From the NCBI GenBank assembly GCA_024742395.1, contig JANSYO010000007.1:1-64000 (forward strand): a stretch of DNA of 64,000 nucleotides, read 5' to 3'. A model generated the notes under the pieces. It did not search any database. It was not told the origin of the DNA and was given only the letters and a program-made list of their open reading frames with translations. The translations under genes and the position numbers were made by a program. Below, piece after piece: positions 27,135-34,967 of this stretch (positions within the stretch are counted from its first letter, which is position 1; every line of letters begins with the position of its first letter). Source of the DNA: Cytophagales bacterium (GTDB lineage: Bacteria > Bacteroidota > Bacteroidia > Cytophagales > Spirosomataceae).

Positions 27135-27151
27135 AAGATGTAAACGAGCAT

Positions 27152-27183
27152 AAAAAAAGGGAAACGCAAGTTTCCCTTTTTTT
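27152..27183. terminator. bidirectional terminator
   Basis: A 14-bp stem (AAAAAAAGGGAAAC / GTTTCCCTTTTTTT) with a GCAA tetraloop between convergent genes. Confidence 0.9.
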
Positions 27184-27203
27184 ATTATGATCCGATAGAC
27201 TAC

Positions 27204-28154
27204 CTATTTGATATTAAAAGAAGTCTGACCAATTCTGTATCCTTCAGAATATAATTCAGCAGTATAGTCACCAGACTCGTACTGTGCACCACGATCGTAA
27301 ATAAAATCAACAGTCTGTCCATCATTAGAGAACATGATAGTTTGCTTAGCTGTATAAACTGTTTCTTTGCCAGCAAATTTGAATGTTCCAGAACCTGTTG
27401 CCATATCAGAAATTACACTTCCCGTAGGATCCAATAACCTCATATAGATGGTTTTGTTTTCCTTCTTAGTTAGAGGATTTTCTGCCAGTTTGAAAGCAAT
27501 CTTAATCTTATCTACTCTTTTGGACTTAAATTCTCCTCCGTCTCTTTCTTTACCTCTTGAGTTGATGGCAGAAATTGAGTAATTCATTGGCTTAAGAGCA
27601 GAGGCTAAAGAAACTTTCTCGTTTAGTTCGGCATTCTTTACATTTATTGCATATACACTGTCTGTAAGAGTTGCCGCCTTGGTTTCTAATTGAGTTTTTT
27701 GATCCTCAAGCTCTGTTTTTTGAGTGATAAGCGTTTCATTCTCATTGGTCAAAATCATGTTTGCTTCTCTAAGCTTCATGATTTCACTGTCCTTCTCTTT
27801 CAGAGCCAGTTCGTATCCAGAGATCTTGTCCTGATACTCTTTAAGACTTACATTCTTAGAGTAGATAAGGTTTCTCTTATCTTTTTCCAATTGAGCTTTT
27901 AAAGCTTCCAGCTCATCTACCTGACCACCTAAAGCAGTTACTTCTGCAATACGAGAATCAAGTTGAGTGCTAATAGAGTCAAGTTTAGAGCTTGTAAGCA
28001 TTAAATCTCTGTTGATTTCGCTTACTTCTATCACTTTTTCATCTACCTTCTGTCTTTCTTTGAAATATAAATATCCAAAGATTGCAGCCAATGCTATGGC
28101 CAAAATTAGACCGGCTTTCACGGCAGAGCTGTTATTTCTTTCTGTTTGTTCCAT
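27204..28154 (-). CDS. membrane-anchored coiled-coil protein, unknown function
   Basis: A 316-residue protein with one transmembrane helix near the N-terminus (about 13-30, AGLILAIALAAIFGYLYF). A long heptad-rich coiled coil runs from about 35 to 185. A C-terminal beta-rich domain of about 115 residues follows (IKIAFKLAENPLTKKENKTI, then RLLDPTGSVI, YESGDYTAELY). The domain would lie in the periplasm if the N-terminus is inside. The overall pattern is one I associate with conserved Bacteroidota proteins of unknown function, sometimes mis-named SMC-like because of the coiled coil. Probably a structural or spacer role in the envelope. Confidence 0.75.
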   Translation of the reverse strand: MEQTERNNSSAVKAGLILAIALAAIFGYLYFKERQKVDEKVIEVSEINRDLMLTSSKLDSISTQLDSRIAEVTALGGQVDELEALKAQLEKDKRNLIYSKNVSLKEYQDKISGYELALKEKDSEIMKLREANMILTNENETLITQKTELEDQKTQLETKAATLTDSVYAINVKNAELNEKVSLASALKPMNYSISAINSRGKERDGGEFKSKRVDKIKIAFKLAENPLTKKENKTIYMRLLDPTGSVISDMATGSGTFKFAGKETVYTAKQTIMFSNDGQTVDFIYDRGAQYESGDYTAELYSEGYRIGQTSFNIK

Positions 28155-28199
28155 TTTTTTAATTTCTAATTGTCAATTCTTATTTAGGTTAAAGTAGGT

Positions 28200-28207
28200 C
28201 AAAAGTA
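28200..28207 (-). promoter_or_regulatory. -7 box of the coiled-coil protein gene
   Basis: The minus strand reads TACTTTTG (TAnnTTTG), 46 bp upstream of the start codon. Confidence 0.45.
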
Positions 28208-28525
28208 CGCTTTAATTTTTTAAATAATGATTTGAGTGCATTTGGTGCCTTTAGCTTACCTGAGTACTGAGACCGGCTTTATAGTTCTAATGTACTTGTA
28301 CAGTACATTAACTGTGGATTATGTCCAATATTATAATCGTGTAAATAATTTTAAGTTTTTTTTAAGGAAACGTTTGCGGTTAAATTGTTTTCTTGCTTAA
28401 AATATAAATTTACCTTGATTTTTGTCCTTTTAAATAATTAGCATGTGATAGATAATTTCAGTGGTTCATATGAAATTAAGTGAATTGTATTTATCTAATT
28501 TTAAAAACACTTTATTTTTTAATTT
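28208..28525. other. non-coding stretch of 318 bp with a 23-bp palindrome
   Basis: This is the region between the coiled-coil gene promoter and the 3' end of the DUF423 gene. It has no credible ORF on either strand. At 28288-28310 it holds TAATGTACT-TGTAC-AGTACATTA, perfect 9-bp arms around a 5-bp centre, which could be an operator. No T-run follows, so it is not a terminator. The rest is AT-rich sequence without clear structure. Confidence 0.5.
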
Positions 28526-28897
28526 TCAATCCTTAAGAAATGCCCAGAACATTAATGCCCAACCAGCAATAAAAGCTGTTCCGCCTATAGGAGCTACAGC
28601 TCCGAACGTCTTAATGCCAGTTAGGCAAATAAGATACAGCGAGCCTGAGAAAATAATTGTTCCCACTAAAAAGGAGAGTCCGCTGAAGCGAATCCATTTA
28701 TTCTGTATTTGCCCGCTAAGTATACCTGAAAAAAGCAAAGCTAAGGCATGATAAAACTGATAACTAACGGCCGTTTCGTAAGTGTCAAGGCAATTATTTG
28801 CAACAAGGCTCTCTTTAAATGCATGAGCACCAAATGCTCCAATGACTACGGCAAGCAGACCGAGTATTGCCCCCGATTTAAGAAATAATTTATTCAT
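28526..28897 (-). CDS. DUF423 family membrane protein
   Basis: A 123-residue integral membrane protein with four predicted helices. The N-terminal GAILGLLAVVIGAFGAHAF and the following YETAVSYQFYHALALLFSG are the recognised DUF423 (YgdD) pattern. Function is not established in the family. Its ATG overlaps the stop of yggS upstream by 4 nt, making it the third gene of a tightly coupled operon with the MazG-like and YggS genes. Confidence 0.88.
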   Translation of the reverse strand: MNKLFLKSGAILGLLAVVIGAFGAHAFKESLVANNCLDTYETAVSYQFYHALALLFSGILSGQIQNKWIRFSGLSFLVGTIIFSGSLYLICLTGIKTFGAVAPIGGTAFIAGWALMFWAFLKD

Positions 28898-29556
28898 GAT
28901 CTTGCTCCGAAAATGGAACTTCCTACCCGAACCATGGTGCTACCTTTCTCAATAGCTAGCTTAAAATCACCACTCATTCCCATAGAAAGTTCTTCTAAGT
29001 TATAGTCTTTAAATTCTTGTTTTGCTCTTTCAAAAATACCTTTTAGGCTATTAAATTCTTCTGAAACTATGTTTTGGTCGTCTGTAAAAGTGCTCATACC
29101 CATGAGTCCCAGAATTCTGATGTTTTCTAATTCTTTGAGATGAGGATTATTTAGTAGCTCAAATAAACCCTTTTCTGAAAGACCTGACTTGGTTTCTTCT
29201 TCAGCAATGTGAACTTGGAGCAGACAATTAATTATCTTTTGATTTTTGCCGGCCTGTTTATTGATTTCTTTTAGCAGTTTGAAGGAATCAACGGAATGAA
29301 TTAATGAAACAAAAGGAGCAATGTATTTGACCTTATTTGTTTGTAAATGACCTATCATATGCCATTCAATATCAGAAGGTAATTCCTGACTTTTAGAAAC
29401 CAATTCCTGAACATAGTTTTCCCCAAAACGTCTATGACCTTCCCCATAAGCTTCAAGAATTTTATTGTTGTTTTGTTTCTTTGAAACTGCAATAAGCTTT
29501 ACATTTTCAGGAAGGTCTTTTTTGATCGCCAGAATGTTTTCTTTGATTGATGTCAT
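28894..29556 (-). CDS. YggS/PLPBP-family pyridoxal-phosphate homeostasis protein
   Basis: A 220-residue single-domain alanine-racemase-fold protein that binds pyridoxal phosphate and buffers its level; no enzyme activity is known. The PLP lysine is in NVKLIAVSKKQ near residue 26. HRRFGENYVQELVSK, WHMIGHLQTNKVKYI and LSMGMSGDFKLAIEKGSTMV are the family signatures, the last binding phosphate. It overlaps the genes on both sides by 4 nt. Confidence 0.95.
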   Translation of the reverse strand: MTSIKENILAIKKDLPENVKLIAVSKKQNNNKILEAYGEGHRRFGENYVQELVSKSQELPSDIEWHMIGHLQTNKVKYIAPFVSLIHSVDSFKLLKEINKQAGKNQKIINCLLQVHIAEEETKSGLSEKGLFELLNNPHLKELENIRILGLMGMSTFTDDQNIVSEEFNSLKGIFERAKQEFKDYNLEELSMGMSGDFKLAIEKGSTMVRVGSSIFGARS

Positions 29557-30020
29557 TTCTCCAAAATTCCTTTAAGGTCTGCTGGTGAGTAATTTACGCT
29601 TTTCAGTGTTTTATTGTCTCCCTCTCTATAAACCAGAAACTTATCTCCATCTTTTTTATAATAGGAATTTGTGCCTTTTGCTTTGTAATGTTCTACTGTG
29701 GCCCGGGCTTCTTCTTCATTGGAGCAGGCCTTGCTCATGTTTGACCGCTGCACCTCCTCAAAAAGCTCTTTAAATTTATGGCCAAGCCCGAATTCCAGAA
29801 TTGCACCTGATAAAACGTATTGAATATCACACAATGCATCGGCTACTTCTACGAGGTCGTTTTCCTTAATAGCCTCAGCCAGTTCTTTTAATTCCTCTGA
29901 GATTAATTCAACCCTTAGGTCGCAGCGGTTTTTAGAGGGAATTTGAGGCTTTTCGAGAATTGGGTGATGAAAAGTACGATGAAAATCAGCCACTTGGGTT
30001 AGTGAATCTGGGGATTGCAT
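29553..30020 (-). CDS. MazG-like nucleotide pyrophosphohydrolase
   Basis: A 155-residue all-alpha NTP pyrophosphatase-type protein. The metal-binding pattern is visible as ELISEELKELAEAI (ExxE) followed by VEVADALCDIQYVLSGA (ExxD), as in MazG and phosphoribosyl-ATP pyrophosphohydrolase-like proteins. The C-terminal part (KAKGTNSYYKKDGDKFLVY) is typical of the longer Bacteroidota version. It probably removes non-canonical NTPs or dUTP-like nucleotides. First gene of the MazG-yggS-DUF423 operon. Confidence 0.85.
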   Translation of the reverse strand: MQSPDSLTQVADFHRTFHHPILEKPQIPSKNRCDLRVELISEELKELAEAIKENDLVEVADALCDIQYVLSGAILEFGLGHKFKELFEEVQRSNMSKACSNEEEARATVEHYKAKGTNSYYKKDGDKFLVYREGDNKTLKSVNYSPADLKGILEK

Positions 30021-30155
30021 TTTAAAAGGATTTTTTCGGTGTAAAAATTAAGGATACCGTAAAATAAATTATCGATTCCAATGGTTTGCAAAGTTCTCAT
30101 AATTCAAGTAATATTGCTAAGAACTTTTAAGTCAAATATTCTTAAATCTAAAATT

Positions 30156-30788
30156 ATGAAGAAATTAGTTAGGTTGTTAAGCGTGCTTGCCCTAGCATCC
30201 ACAGTAGCTTTCGTGTCTTGCAAAGGAGATAAAGGTGATCAAGGTCCTAAGGGAGACACTGGTGCTCAAGGTACTCCCGGAACCAATGGTACAAATGGTA
30301 TTGATGGTAAAGATGGTGCAGACGGTAAGGATGGTAATGCAAATGTGAAAAGCTTTTCGCACACAGTAGCGGTAGCGGATTGGACAAACACTGAAGTTCC
30401 TGGAATTGGAACAGGTTCTACAAGTACATGGGGAGCTACATCAGTTTCGAACGATTTAATTACTGCTGATAAATTAGTTCTTGCTTTCTTAGTTAGTGGT
30501 GATTTCAAGTATAGCTTACCATTATCTCTTTCTAAAGAAATTGATCAGTCTGTTGAATCTCTTCAGTATTCTTACTCAGAAGGAAAAGCAAACCTTTATT
30601 ACAAGAGCCAGTCTCAGTTGTTTGGAGGAAGTACTTCTTATGCTCCTAGCTCAAGCTTAAGCTTTAAGTTTATCGTAGTAGAAGAAACTCTTGCTGCAGG
30701 CCTTAAAACCTCTGGTGTTTCTCTATCTGATTACGATCAAGTAATTAACTACCTGAACAAAACAGTTACAATCCCTACACAATTGTAG
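30156..30788 (+). CDS. collagen-like repeat lipoprotein
   Basis: A 210-residue lipoprotein. I start at the ATG at 30156, which opens a lipoprotein signal (MKKLVRLLSVLALASTVAFVSC); the longer frame from 30081 adds an unlikely leader. Directly after the lipid-bearing Cys come about a dozen uninterrupted Gly-X-Y triplets (GDKGDQGPKGDTGAQGTPG and on to GKDGADGKDGN). A C-terminal globular domain of ~140 residues, rich in Ser and aromatic residues, follows. Such triplets can form a trimeric collagen stalk that lifts the head domain off the outer membrane. The head is unrecognised. It ends in a strong terminator. Confidence 0.85.
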   Translation: MKKLVRLLSVLALASTVAFVSCKGDKGDQGPKGDTGAQGTPGTNGTNGIDGKDGADGKDGNANVKSFSHTVAVADWTNTEVPGIGTGSTSTWGATSVSNDLITADKLVLAFLVSGDFKYSLPLSLSKEIDQSVESLQYSYSEGKANLYYKSQSQLFGGSTSYAPSSSLSFKFIVVEETLAAGLKTSGVSLSDYDQVINYLNKTVTIPTQL

Positions 30789-30812
30789 AATTGTACGACA
30801 ATCATATAATTA

Positions 30813-30841
30813 GCCTCTTCGGTTTTCGAAGAGGCTTTTTT
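30813..30841 (+). terminator. intrinsic terminator of the collagen-like lipoprotein gene
   Basis: A 9-bp perfect stem (GCCTCTTCG / CGAAGAGGC) with a GTTTT loop and a T7 tail, 11 bp before the next gene's start. Confidence 0.88.
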
Positions 30842-30852
30842 ACTTTATTCGC

Positions 30853-31962
30853 TTGAAGAATTTCCTAATTTTATTCTTTTGCTTTTTCTCAAAATTTATT
30901 GTTCAAGGGCAATTCCTTAAGGATACCGAGAATCATAGGTTGGTTAGATCAGGTCTTGATAAGGTGTATAATTTTGAATTTGCCGAAGCCGAAGAGGTAT
31001 TACGGCCAGTTCTTATTAAATACAAGGATCATCCCGTTTCATATTTACTGAAAGCCACTATACTTCAATGGCAAAATGATCCTATAGGAGCCTCATCAAA
31101 ACAAAAAGAGTATATTACAATACTTGAAAAGTGTATTTCTTTATCGGAGAATCTACTTAGGACAAATAAGTTTAATTCCGAAGCTACTTTTTACTTACTT
31201 ACTTGTCATGGGTACATTGCTAAATTGCACCATTTTAACAATGATTATATAAAGGCAGGTTTGGAAGCCAAAAAAGCTTATAGCTATCTAAAAGATGGTT
31301 TTGCAATGGTAGGTACGAATCCGGACTTTTTATTGACAAATGGTCTGTACTTATTTTATAGAGAACAATACCCAGAAACCCACCCTTCAATACGTCCAAT
31401 AATTTATTTTTTTAAATCAGGCAATAAGAAAGAAGGGCTGATGAGTTTGCAGAAAGCCTCAGAGAAAGCTTTATTTTCACAATTGGAGGCAAAAAAATAT
31501 TTAGGTGGGATTCTACTGAAATATGAAAATAACAATTCAGAGGCATTAAGGATCTTTAGCTCATTAAATCATGATTATCCTAGAAATCCAGATTTTCAAA
31601 TAAAGTTTTGCGAAGCCCTAATAGCAAATAAAAAGTGGGCAGAAGCCCGAATAGCTATAGAAAAATTGAAGAAGTTTTCTGGTGCTGATGCTGGCATGGC
31701 CTATTTGGTTTTTAAAGGAATATCAGAGTTTGAATTAAATGATAAAATGTCAAGTTCGTCTAACCTTTTTAAATCTCTTCAGGTAAAAGGTCATGGTAAC
31801 TATACAGACGATTTAAAATCGATGTGTTACTTATATTTGGGTAAGATTTCAATTGACATCAAAGATTTGGCCATGGCAAAAGAGTACTTGGAAGATTGTC
31901 TGGCTATCGCAGAATATTCTGGAATTAAAAGGGAGGCAAATTTGCTGCTTCAACAACTATAA
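30853..31962 (+). CDS. exported TPR-like protein, unknown function
   Basis: A 369-residue protein with a signal peptide (NFLILFFCFFSKFIVQGQ) and helical repeats of tetratricopeptide type: LDKVYNFEFAEAEEVLRP near 34, then LLKATILQWQND, YLGGILLKYENNNSEALRI near 215 and FCEALIANKKWAEARIAI near 255. It probably acts as a periplasmic scaffold. The start is a TTG at 30853, with no ATG available near it; the signal peptide supports it. The start lies only 11 bp after the upstream terminator, so it needs read-through or a promoter inside the preceding gene. It ends 2 nt before pyrC. Confidence 0.78.
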   Translation: MKNFLILFFCFFSKFIVQGQFLKDTENHRLVRSGLDKVYNFEFAEAEEVLRPVLIKYKDHPVSYLLKATILQWQNDPIGASSKQKEYITILEKCISLSENLLRTNKFNSEATFYLLTCHGYIAKLHHFNNDYIKAGLEAKKAYSYLKDGFAMVGTNPDFLLTNGLYLFYREQYPETHPSIRPIIYFFKSGNKKEGLMSLQKASEKALFSQLEAKKYLGGILLKYENNNSEALRIFSSLNHDYPRNPDFQIKFCEALIANKKWAEARIAIEKLKKFSGADAGMAYLVFKGISEFELNDKMSSSSNLFKSLQVKGHGNYTDDLKSMCYLYLGKISIDIKDLAMAKEYLEDCLAIAEYSGIKREANLLLQQL

Positions 31963-31964
31963 AT

Positions 31965-33305
31965 ATGAAGGATTTACTAATTAAGAATGGAAGTCTGGTT
32001 AATGAAGGAAAGATCATTGAGTCAGATATACTTGTAAAAGACGGGAAAATTGAGAAAATAGCGGCTGATATCACACCTCAAGGTAATGAGCAAGTTATTG
32101 ACGCAACTGGCAAAATGATATTTCCGGGTGTAATTGATGATCAGGTACACTTTAGAGAACCTGGTTTAACTCAAAAGGCCAATATCTATACAGAATCAAG
32201 AGCTGCGGTGGCAGGTGGTACTACCAGCTTTATGGAAATGCCAAATACCGTTCCCAATGCCCTTACTCAGGAATTACTTCAGGATAAATATGACATTGCT
32301 GAACGAAGCAGTCTGGCAAATTATTCATTTTATATGGGAGCCTCTAATGATAATTATGAGGAGGTAATGAAGACTGATATTAATAGGGTATGTGGTCTGA
32401 AGATATTTATGGGTAGCTCTACGGGCAATATGCTGGTAGATAGTGAAAATACACTATCTAAGCTTTTTTCTGAATATCCGTCTTTAATAGCCACTCACTG
32501 TGAAGACGAGAGTACAGTAAAGGCTAATTTAGAGCGTTATAAGATGCTTTACGACGGTAAAGATGTGCCATATGATATTCATGCTTTAATAAGAAATGAA
32601 GAGGGCTGCTATATATCTTCAAAAATGGCCACTGATTTGGCCAAAAAATATAATACTCGGTTACACATTTTGCATATTTCTTCGGCAGAAGAAATTGAAC
32701 TCTTTACGAATGATATTCCCTTGAGTGAAAAAAGAATTACTGCTGAAGTTTGTGTGCATCATATGTGGTTTGATGCTGAAGATTACAAAAAGAAGGGTAA
32801 TCTTATTAAATGCAATCCGGCCATAAAGCATAATCACCGGGAGAAGTTGTTTCAGGCTATGCTTGATAATCATTTTGATGTGATTGCTACTGATCACGCT
32901 CCGCATACCTGGGACGAAAAACAACAGGATTATTGGCATGCACCATCGGGACTTCCACTGGTACAGCATAGTCTTTCTGCTATGTTAGATTTTTACTCGA
33001 AAGGTAAGATTAGTTTAGAGAGAATTGCAGAGAAGATGTCACACGCTCTGGCTATTTGTTTTGAAATTAAGGACAGAGGATACATCAGAGAAGGTTACTG
33101 GGCAGATTTGGTTTTGGTTGATCTCAAAGGTAAAACCGAAGTAACTAAGGAATCCCTTTATTACAAATGTGGTTGGTCGCCTTTTGAAGGTCATAAGTTC
33201 AGTTCCAGAATAACAGATACTATTGTCTCTGGCCATCTTGCTTATTCCAATGGAAAGATAAACGAAAGCAAATTTGGAGAAAGGCTAGAGTTTTGTAGAA
33301 ACTAA
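31965..33305 (+). CDS. pyrC: dihydroorotase
   Basis: A class I amidohydrolase of pyrimidine synthesis that closes carbamoyl-aspartate to dihydroorotate. The 446-residue protein shows the Lys that is carbamylated (VCGLKIFMGSS), His ligands in ATHCEDE and LHILHISS, and the catalytic Asp in DVIATDHAPHTWDE. The first metal motif reads DDQVHFREPGL, with Gln in place of the first His of the usual HxH. I know this variant from other Bacteroidota dihydroorotases, so it is a clade feature, not damage. It is coupled to the TPR gene by a 2-nt gap and ends at a terminator. Confidence 0.93.
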   Translation: MKDLLIKNGSLVNEGKIIESDILVKDGKIEKIAADITPQGNEQVIDATGKMIFPGVIDDQVHFREPGLTQKANIYTESRAAVAGGTTSFMEMPNTVPNALTQELLQDKYDIAERSSLANYSFYMGASNDNYEEVMKTDINRVCGLKIFMGSSTGNMLVDSENTLSKLFSEYPSLIATHCEDESTVKANLERYKMLYDGKDVPYDIHALIRNEEGCYISSKMATDLAKKYNTRLHILHISSAEEIELFTNDIPLSEKRITAEVCVHHMWFDAEDYKKKGNLIKCNPAIKHNHREKLFQAMLDNHFDVIATDHAPHTWDEKQQDYWHAPSGLPLVQHSLSAMLDFYSKGKISLERIAEKMSHALAICFEIKDRGYIREGYWADLVLVDLKGKTEVTKESLYYKCGWSPFEGHKFSSRITDTIVSGHLAYSNGKINESKFGERLEFCRN

Positions 33306-33339
33306 AAAAAAAGCTCCCTTGAAAAAGGGAGCTTTTTTT
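33304..33339. terminator. bidirectional terminator between pyrC and small ORF
   Basis: AAAAAAAGCTCCCTT pairs with AAGGGAGCTTTTTTT around GAAA. The right arm overlaps the stop codon of the convergent 66-residue gene. Confidence 0.9.
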
Positions 33340-33538
33340 AAGCAAATTGAGGGCGGTTAAAAATTTTGTTAAGAATAGTTTGATATATAGTGCCGAACTT
33401 ACTGTAGCACCATTCTTTTAACTGCTTAATTTCACTTGGCACAAGTTGTTTTATTCCCTTGTCCAATTCTCTTTCAAACAACTTCTTGTCAAAACTAACC
33501 TTTTCCAAAATCAATTTTACGTACTCTAACATAGTCAT
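33338..33538 (-). CDS. small conserved helical protein (66 residues), unknown function
   Basis: A short gene with a well-formed protein: TMLEYVKLILEKVSFDKKLF, then ELDKGIKQLVPSEIKQLKEW, and CYSKFGTIYQTILN near the end. It is charged, helical and has one Cys, with no signal or membrane segment. I recall very similar short proteins in other Cytophagales with the same MTMLEYVK start and WCY..FG segment, so I think it is real. It has its own region between ispH and the pyrC terminator, and its stop codon sits in the terminator stem. Confidence 0.75.
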   Translation of the reverse strand: MTMLEYVKLILEKVSFDKKLFERELDKGIKQLVPSEIKQLKEWCYSKFGTIYQTILNKIFNRPQFA

Positions 33539-33617
33539 ACGATTGACAGGTTTTAGTTAACTCTTATATATAAACTGTACAGTAAATATATAGAATAATG
33601 TGACATCAGTCAATAGC

Positions 33618-34853
33618 CTATTTGGCATATTCTAAAGATGTTATCGCCTCATTAAGGTCTTTGGTCTCATTGAAAAATGCTGATAACTTTAGCAATACCT
33701 TCTCCATGATAGCATCAGGGCAGGATGCTCCGCAAGTAAGCAGTATGGTGGTCTTCTCTTTTTCCGGTAAATAGTTTTTTGAAACTTTAACAGTTTTTTG
33801 ATGAAGATCATAATGTTCTATTTCTTTGCTGGAAAGTAGACTTTCTGCTGATCTTACAAAATAAGTGGGTAATTTTTCTTCACACAGTTCCACTAAATGA
33901 CTGGTATTAGAGCTATTGTAGCCACCTACCACAACGGCAAGGTCTGCTTTCTCACGCAATAGAGCATACGTGGCCTCCTGATTATCGTTCGTTGCATAAC
34001 ACAGAGTATCTCTTGTGTTAGCAAATCTCTCTGTTGCCATTTCTCCCTCTACTGCATAGTGCCCGATGATAACATCCTTCAAATAATCTGAGATTTCTTG
34101 AGTTTCAGAAGCTAACATGGTGGTTTGATTTACCACCCCTATTTTTTGAAGGTGCTTCTCAGGATCAAAGCCTTCTGAATATTGGCCCTTGAAATCGTCG
34201 TAAAATTCATGGGTGTTACGCTTGCCACGAATATAGTCGGCTAATTTTTCTGCCTCTTTTAAATCCTTTAGTACAATAGTTGGAGTAGTTGCTTTGCTGT
34301 GTGAAAACGTTGCCCTGGTTTCCTCATGATTAGGTTTCCCATGTACCACAACGGTATATCCTCTTTCGCCAATTTGACCTGCACGGTTCCAAACTTTCTC
34401 TACAAACGGGCAGGTGGTGTCAAATTGATATGGGTTAATGCCGATCTCATTCAAACGGTTTTGTATATCAATAGTAGTTCCAAAGGCCGGTACAATCACG
34501 ATATCCTCTGCAGATAAATCACTCCAGTCAAGCAAGTCATTACCCTTGGTGTCCATGAGAAATTTTACGCCACGCGATAGCAGATCAGCATTCACTTCAG
34601 GGTTATGAATCATTTCACTTAAAAGAAATATTCTCTTATGTGGGTTTTCTTCGAGGGTTTTGTAGGCAATCTCAACTGCATTCTCTACTCCATAGCAAAA
34701 ACCAAAATGGCGGGCTAGGTAAAATTCTACGGTGCCAAGATCAAGATGAGTAGCTGTGAAGTCTCTCTTTAATTTATCGCTTTGGCGTCGAATTTCTTTG
34801 ATTTTGCCAATGATACCGCTTTTATAAAACTCAGGGATGTCAAATTTCTTCAT
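33618..34853 (-). CDS. ispH: 4-hydroxy-3-methylbut-2-enyl diphosphate reductase
   Basis: The last step of the non-mevalonate isoprenoid pathway, making isopentenyl and dimethylallyl diphosphate. The three [4Fe-4S] cysteines are in HFGFCYGVENAVE, FDTTCPFVEKVW and LTCGASCPDAIMEKVL. The 411-residue length is the long form, with an N-terminal extension of ~45 residues and insertions relative to the ~315-residue E. coli enzyme; this resembles the cyanobacterial/plant type. It is probably monocistronic, with a -7 box 49 bp upstream. Confidence 0.95.
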   Translation of the reverse strand: MKKFDIPEFYKSGIIGKIKEIRRQSDKLKRDFTATHLDLGTVEFYLARHFGFCYGVENAVEIAYKTLEENPHKRIFLLSEMIHNPEVNADLLSRGVKFLMDTKGNDLLDWSDLSAEDIVIVPAFGTTIDIQNRLNEIGINPYQFDTTCPFVEKVWNRAGQIGERGYTVVVHGKPNHEETRATFSHSKATTPTIVLKDLKEAEKLADYIRGKRNTHEFYDDFKGQYSEGFDPEKHLQKIGVVNQTTMLASETQEISDYLKDVIIGHYAVEGEMATERFANTRDTLCYATNDNQEATYALLREKADLAVVVGGYNSSNTSHLVELCEEKLPTYFVRSAESLLSSKEIEHYDLHQKTVKVSKNYLPEKEKTTILLTCGASCPDAIMEKVLLKLSAFFNETKDLNEAITSLEYAK

Positions 34854-34902
34854 TTGTTGAACCAGGTGTGTTTTAGAAACAAAAACTTACTGCCTATGGT
34901 TG

Positions 34903-34910
34903 CAAAAGTA
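34903..34910 (-). promoter_or_regulatory. -7 box of ispH
   Basis: The minus strand reads TACTTTTG followed by CAACC, an exact TAnnTTTG match. Confidence 0.5.
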
Positions 34911-34942
34911 ATATTTCTTAGAGAAGGCTTATGATTATTATA

Positions 34943-34950
34943 TAAATTTG
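34943..34950 (+). promoter_or_regulatory. -7 box of the Wzi/RemB-like gene
   Basis: TAAATTTG lies 17 bp before the ATG at 34968. It is divergent from the ispH box 32 bp away. Confidence 0.4.
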
Positions 34951-34967
34951 GAGCTTGCTATCAAGCT

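Noticed and set aside
30241-30345. Gly-triplet repeat as a DNA repeat or CRISPR-like array
   Set aside because: Periodicity is 9 bp or less and is explained by coding of Gly-X-Y; there are no spacers.
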